DNA from: Ruminococcus sp.
GTDB taxonomy: Bacteria; Bacillota; Clostridia; Oscillospirales; Ruminococcaceae
Assembly: GCA_019420505.1 (NCBI GenBank)
Contig: JAHZHC010000016.1
Coordinates: 62,001-126,000, forward strand
Direction of reading: 5' to 3'
DNA: 64,000 nucleotides
Below, one piece after another: positions 61,309-64,000 of the stretch; the first letter of the stretch is position 1, and every line of letters starts with the position of its first letter. The notes beneath the pieces were generated by a model. The model saw nothing but the letters and a program-made list of their open reading frames with translations. It ran no database searches and was not told where the DNA came from. Both the position numbers and the translations under genes were made by a program.

Positions 61309-64000
61309 TTAAATAGTATTTCTGCATCTTTCACACAATGTAGGATGATCTTCAAATTTACCTACAGAATCTGAATATGACCAGCATCGTTCACATTTAT
61401 TGCCGCTTGCTTTATCCACAGTAAACGAAATACCTTCAGCATCTCCACGATATTCACCATTTTCAGAACCTTTGAGCACTTCGGCTCTTGAAACAATTAA
61501 AAGTGCAGGTAATTCATCAGCAATATCCGAAACTGCGTCAAATTTGTCATCATCAACATATATATGCAAATCTGCTTCCAATGAAGCGCCGATAACTTTT
61601 TCAGCTCTCTTAATTTCAAGAGCCTTTTTAGCGTCCTCACGAATCTTAGCAATAAGTTCCCACTTGGTTATAAATTCATCTGAAACTGTAATATTGCTCT
61701 TTACAGGCATATCGTTAAGGAAAATGCTCTCAGAGTTATCATCCTTTGAATGTGGAATATAAGACCAAATTTCATCCGCAGTAAATGACATAATTGGTGC
61801 GATCAATCTTGAAATTGCGGAAAGAATACGGTAAATCGTTGTCTGAGCTGCTCTTCTTGAATCAGAATCAACGGCTTCGCAATATAATCTGTCCTTCAGA
61901 ATATCGAGATAGAAATTAGACATATCGATTACGCAGAAGTTATGAATAGCATGAAAAACAATATGATAATCAAACGCCTCATATGCAGCATTTACCTTAT
62001 CAATAAGTTCATCAAGCTTAAGCAGCGCCCATTTGTCCATTTCAAACAGCTTATCATCTGATACGCCGTCTTTATCAATGTCAAAACCGCCTTTATTTGA
62101 AAGATTACCAAGAATAAATCTTGCAGTATTTCTGATCTTTTTATATGCTTCAGAAAGCTGGGCAAGAATTTCTTTTGAAATTCTGATGTCTGAATGATAA
62201 TCAGATGAAGCAACCCATAATCTCAGAATATCAGCGCCGTATTTATCGGTAATTTCCTTTGGTTCAATGCCATTTCCCAAAGACTTATGCATTGTCTTTC
62301 CTTGTCCGTCAACCACCCAGCCGTGGGTACAAACGTTTTTATACGGAGCTTTACCGTTACAAACAACAGAAGTAAGCAAAGAAGACTGGAACCAGCCTCT
62401 GTACTGATCAGCACCTTCGAGATATAAATCAGCAGGTGATGAAAGCTCTTTGCGTTCATTGAGAACAGCCAAATGTGTAACACCACTGTCAAACCAAACG
62501 TCAAAAATATCTGTTTCTTTTGTGAATTCTCCGCATCCGCATTCACATTTAACTGAATCAGGAATTATATCTTTAACATCTTTCAAATACCAGGAATCAG
62601 CGCCCTCATATCTGAACATATCTGAAATCGCTTTTATAGTGATATCATTTACAATTGGTTTTCCGCAGTCTTTGCAATAGACAACAGGAATCGGCACACC
62701 CCATACACGCTGTCTTGAAATACACCAGTCGGAACGATCCATAACCATACCTTTAATTCTGTCTTCGCCCCACTTGGGAATCCAATTTACATCCTCAATT
62801 GCTTTAATTGCCTGATCTTTAAAGTTCTTTACAGAACAGAACCACTGCTCTGTAGCTCTGAAAAGAATCGGTGATTTACATCTCCAGCAATGCGGATATT
62901 GATGGACTATTTTTTCTAACGCAAACAAAGCGTTATGTTCATCTAAATATTTAGCAATTTCTTTATTTGCCTGATCTGTTGTAAGACCTTCAAACATACC
63001 GGAATCCTTTGTAAGTACGCCTTTTCCGTCAACACCTACAACAATACCGATATCATCATAATTCTTACAAACCTCAAAGTCATCTACACCATATCCGGGA
63101 GCAGTATGAACGCATCCGGTACCGCTTTCAAGTGTAACATGATCGCCAAGAATTATTGGTGATGGTCTGTTCATAAATGGATGTTCGGTTTTTATACCTT
63201 CAAGGTCACTTCCGACAAATCTTGCAATAATCTCATAATTTTCAATACCGGCAGCTTTCATTGTTGAAGGAACTAAATACTCAGCCATTACATAATTTTC
63301 ACCGTTATCAGCTTTTACTACGCAATAATCATATTTAGGTCCAAGACAAATAGCAAGGTTTCCGGGAAGAGTCCATGTAGTAGTTGTCCAAATAACGAAA
63401 TAGGTATTATCGAGATTAATTCCCTTTTCTGTAAACAGACCTTTATCATCTGAAACTTTAAATTTAACATATATTGAATGACATGGATCATCTGAATATT
63501 CAATTTCCGCTTCAGCCAAAGCAGTCTGACATTCCGGACACCAATATACAGGTTTAAGACCCTTATATACATATCCATTCTTAGCCATTTCTCCGAACAC
63601 TTCAACCTGACGTGCTTCAAACTCCGGTCTTAATGTCAGATAAGGATTATCAAAATCACCTAAAACACCTAATCTTTTAAACTGAGCTTTCTGATTATCA
63701 ACAAAAGAAAGTGCAAATTCTTTACAATGTTTTCTGAGTTCTACAGGAGGAATAGCTCCGTTCTCAACACCGATAGATTTCATTGTTTTCAATTCAATCG
63801 GAAGTCCATGAGTATCCCAACCGGGAATATACGGTGAAGAATATCCGCTCATGTTTTTATACTTAACAATTATATCTTTAAGAACTTTATTTAAAGCGGT
63901 ACCTAAATGAATATCACCGTTAGCATACGGAGGTCCGTCATGAAGAATATAAGTCGGTCTTCCCTCATTCTTCTCCATCATTTTATAATATAATCTGCTG
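61309..64000 (-). CDS. ileS: Isoleucyl-tRNA synthetase (N-terminus cut by window edge)
   Basis: Charges tRNA-Ile. 897 codons visible; the frame continues upstream beyond 64000 (RLYYKMMEKNEGRPTYI), so the ATG at 63981 is internal. HIGH-like DGPPYANGDIHLGTALNK, the editing domain (TTTTWTLPGNLAICLG), KMSKS-like KTMHKSLGNG, and a C-terminal zinc site CERCW and CERCRNTI. No T-box can be seen because the 5' end is outside. Confidence 0.98.
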   Translation of the reverse strand, partial: SRLYYKMMEKNEGRPTYILHDGPPYANGDIHLGTALNKVLKDIIVKYKNMSGYSSPYIPGWDTHGLPIELKTMKSIGVENGAIPPVELRKHCKEFALSFVDNQKAQFKRLGVLGDFDNPYLTLRPEFEARQVEVFGEMAKNGYVYKGLKPVYWCPECQTALAEAEIEYSDDPCHSIYVKFKVSDDKGLFTEKGINLDNTYFVIWTTTTWTLPGNLAICLGPKYDYCVVKADNGENYVMAEYLVPSTMKAAGIENYEIIARFVGSDLEGIKTEHPFMNRPSPIILGDHVTLESGTGCVHTAPGYGVDDFEVCKNYDDIGIVVGVDGKGVLTKDSGMFEGLTTDQANKEIAKYLDEHNALFALEKIVHQYPHCWRCKSPILFRATEQWFCSVKNFKDQAIKAIEDVNWIPKWGEDRIKGMVMDRSDWCISRQRVWGVPIPVVYCKDCGKPIVNDITIKAISDMFRYEGADSWYLKDVKDIIPDSVKCECGCGEFTKETDIFDVWFDSGVTHLAVLNERKELSSPADLYLEGADQYRGWFQSSLLTSVVCNGKAPYKNVCTHGWVVDGQGKTMHKSLGNGIEPKEITDKYGADILRLWVASSDYHSDIRISKEILAQLSEAYKKIRNTARFILGNLSNKGGFDIDKDGVSDDKLFEMDKWALLKLDELIDKVNAAYEAFDYHIVFHAIHNFCVIDMSNFYLDILKDRLYCEAVDSDSRRAAQTTIYRILSAISRLIAPIMSFTADEIWSYIPHSKDDNSESIFLNDMPVKSNITVSDEFITKWELIAKIREDAKKALEIKRAEKVIGASLEADLHIYVDDDKFDAVSDIADELPALLIVSRAEVLKGSENGEYRGDAEGISFTVDKASGNKCERCWSYSDSVGKFEDHPTLCERCRNTI

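Overview
The window looks like a chromosomal stretch from a low-GC, Gram-positive anaerobe of the class Clostridia, most likely near Ruminococcaceae/Oscillospirales (inference from gene content, not a database match). Pointers are strong AGGAGG-type ribosome sites, near-consensus SigA promoters (TTGACA-17-TATAAT) before many units, a Tyr T-box, a SAM-I riboswitch, GatCAB with an AspRS for indirect Asn-tRNA synthesis, a ylxM-ffh-rpsP-khpA cluster, YmfF/YmfH-type M16 proteins, and an indolepyruvate:ferredoxin oxidoreductase/PaaK operon. It is mostly ordinary housekeeping DNA with several accessory insertions.

Layout: 1-3.7 kb, ligA (cut by the left edge), hsp20, a MarR-DUF1848 pair and tRNA-Pro(UGG). 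3.9-9.8 kb, a zinc-ribbon membrane protein, typA, and the rpsO/pnp pair with structured leaders. 9.8-14.5 kb, the operon ymfF-ymfH-lgt-folD. 14.5-15.5 kb, a self-contained transcription unit with no long ORF. It has its own promoter and terminator, a structured 5' part, and ten near-copies of an extended Shine-Dalgarno-like motif (AGGAGTGA(N)TCC) laid out as three S-R-R units, several of them followed by 10-16-codon micro-ORFs. This is my main candidate for an undescribed element. 15.6-19.2 kb, a DUF1292 protein, a SEDS protein (rodA/ftsW type), galK and trmB.

19.3-25.4 kb is an Rhs/YD-repeat polymorphic-toxin island. It holds a large Rhs protein without a visible start codon and with a caspase-like C-terminal tip, two paralogous putative immunity genes, a third candidate, four orphan Rhs-tip remnants and three copies of a long hairpin. 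25.6-30.5 kb is an operon led by a T-box whose specifier is a Tyr codon (UAC) and ending in tyrS, with five unrelated enzyme genes in between. Then come glyA, small membrane and surface proteins, ruvX, a split TSUP transporter pair, and a cassette (secreted cysteine-protease-like protein plus lipoprotein) flanked by two copies of one hairpin.

37-45 kb: ylxM-ffh-rpsP-khpA (with a pseudoknot between rpsP and khpA), an aldo/keto reductase, and gatC-gatA-gatB::aspS. In the last, GatB and an archaeal-type AspRS are one 956-residue polypeptide. 45-52 kb: lysA, an 8Fe ferredoxin, and iorA-iorB-paaK-ACT. 52-57 kb: feoA-feoB plus a small Cys-rich membrane protein, a PHP phosphatase, and a SAM-I riboswitch with metK. 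57-64 kb: a split transketolase, a HAD phosphatase, rluD-lspA, a run of four abutting hairpins, and ileS (cut by the right edge).
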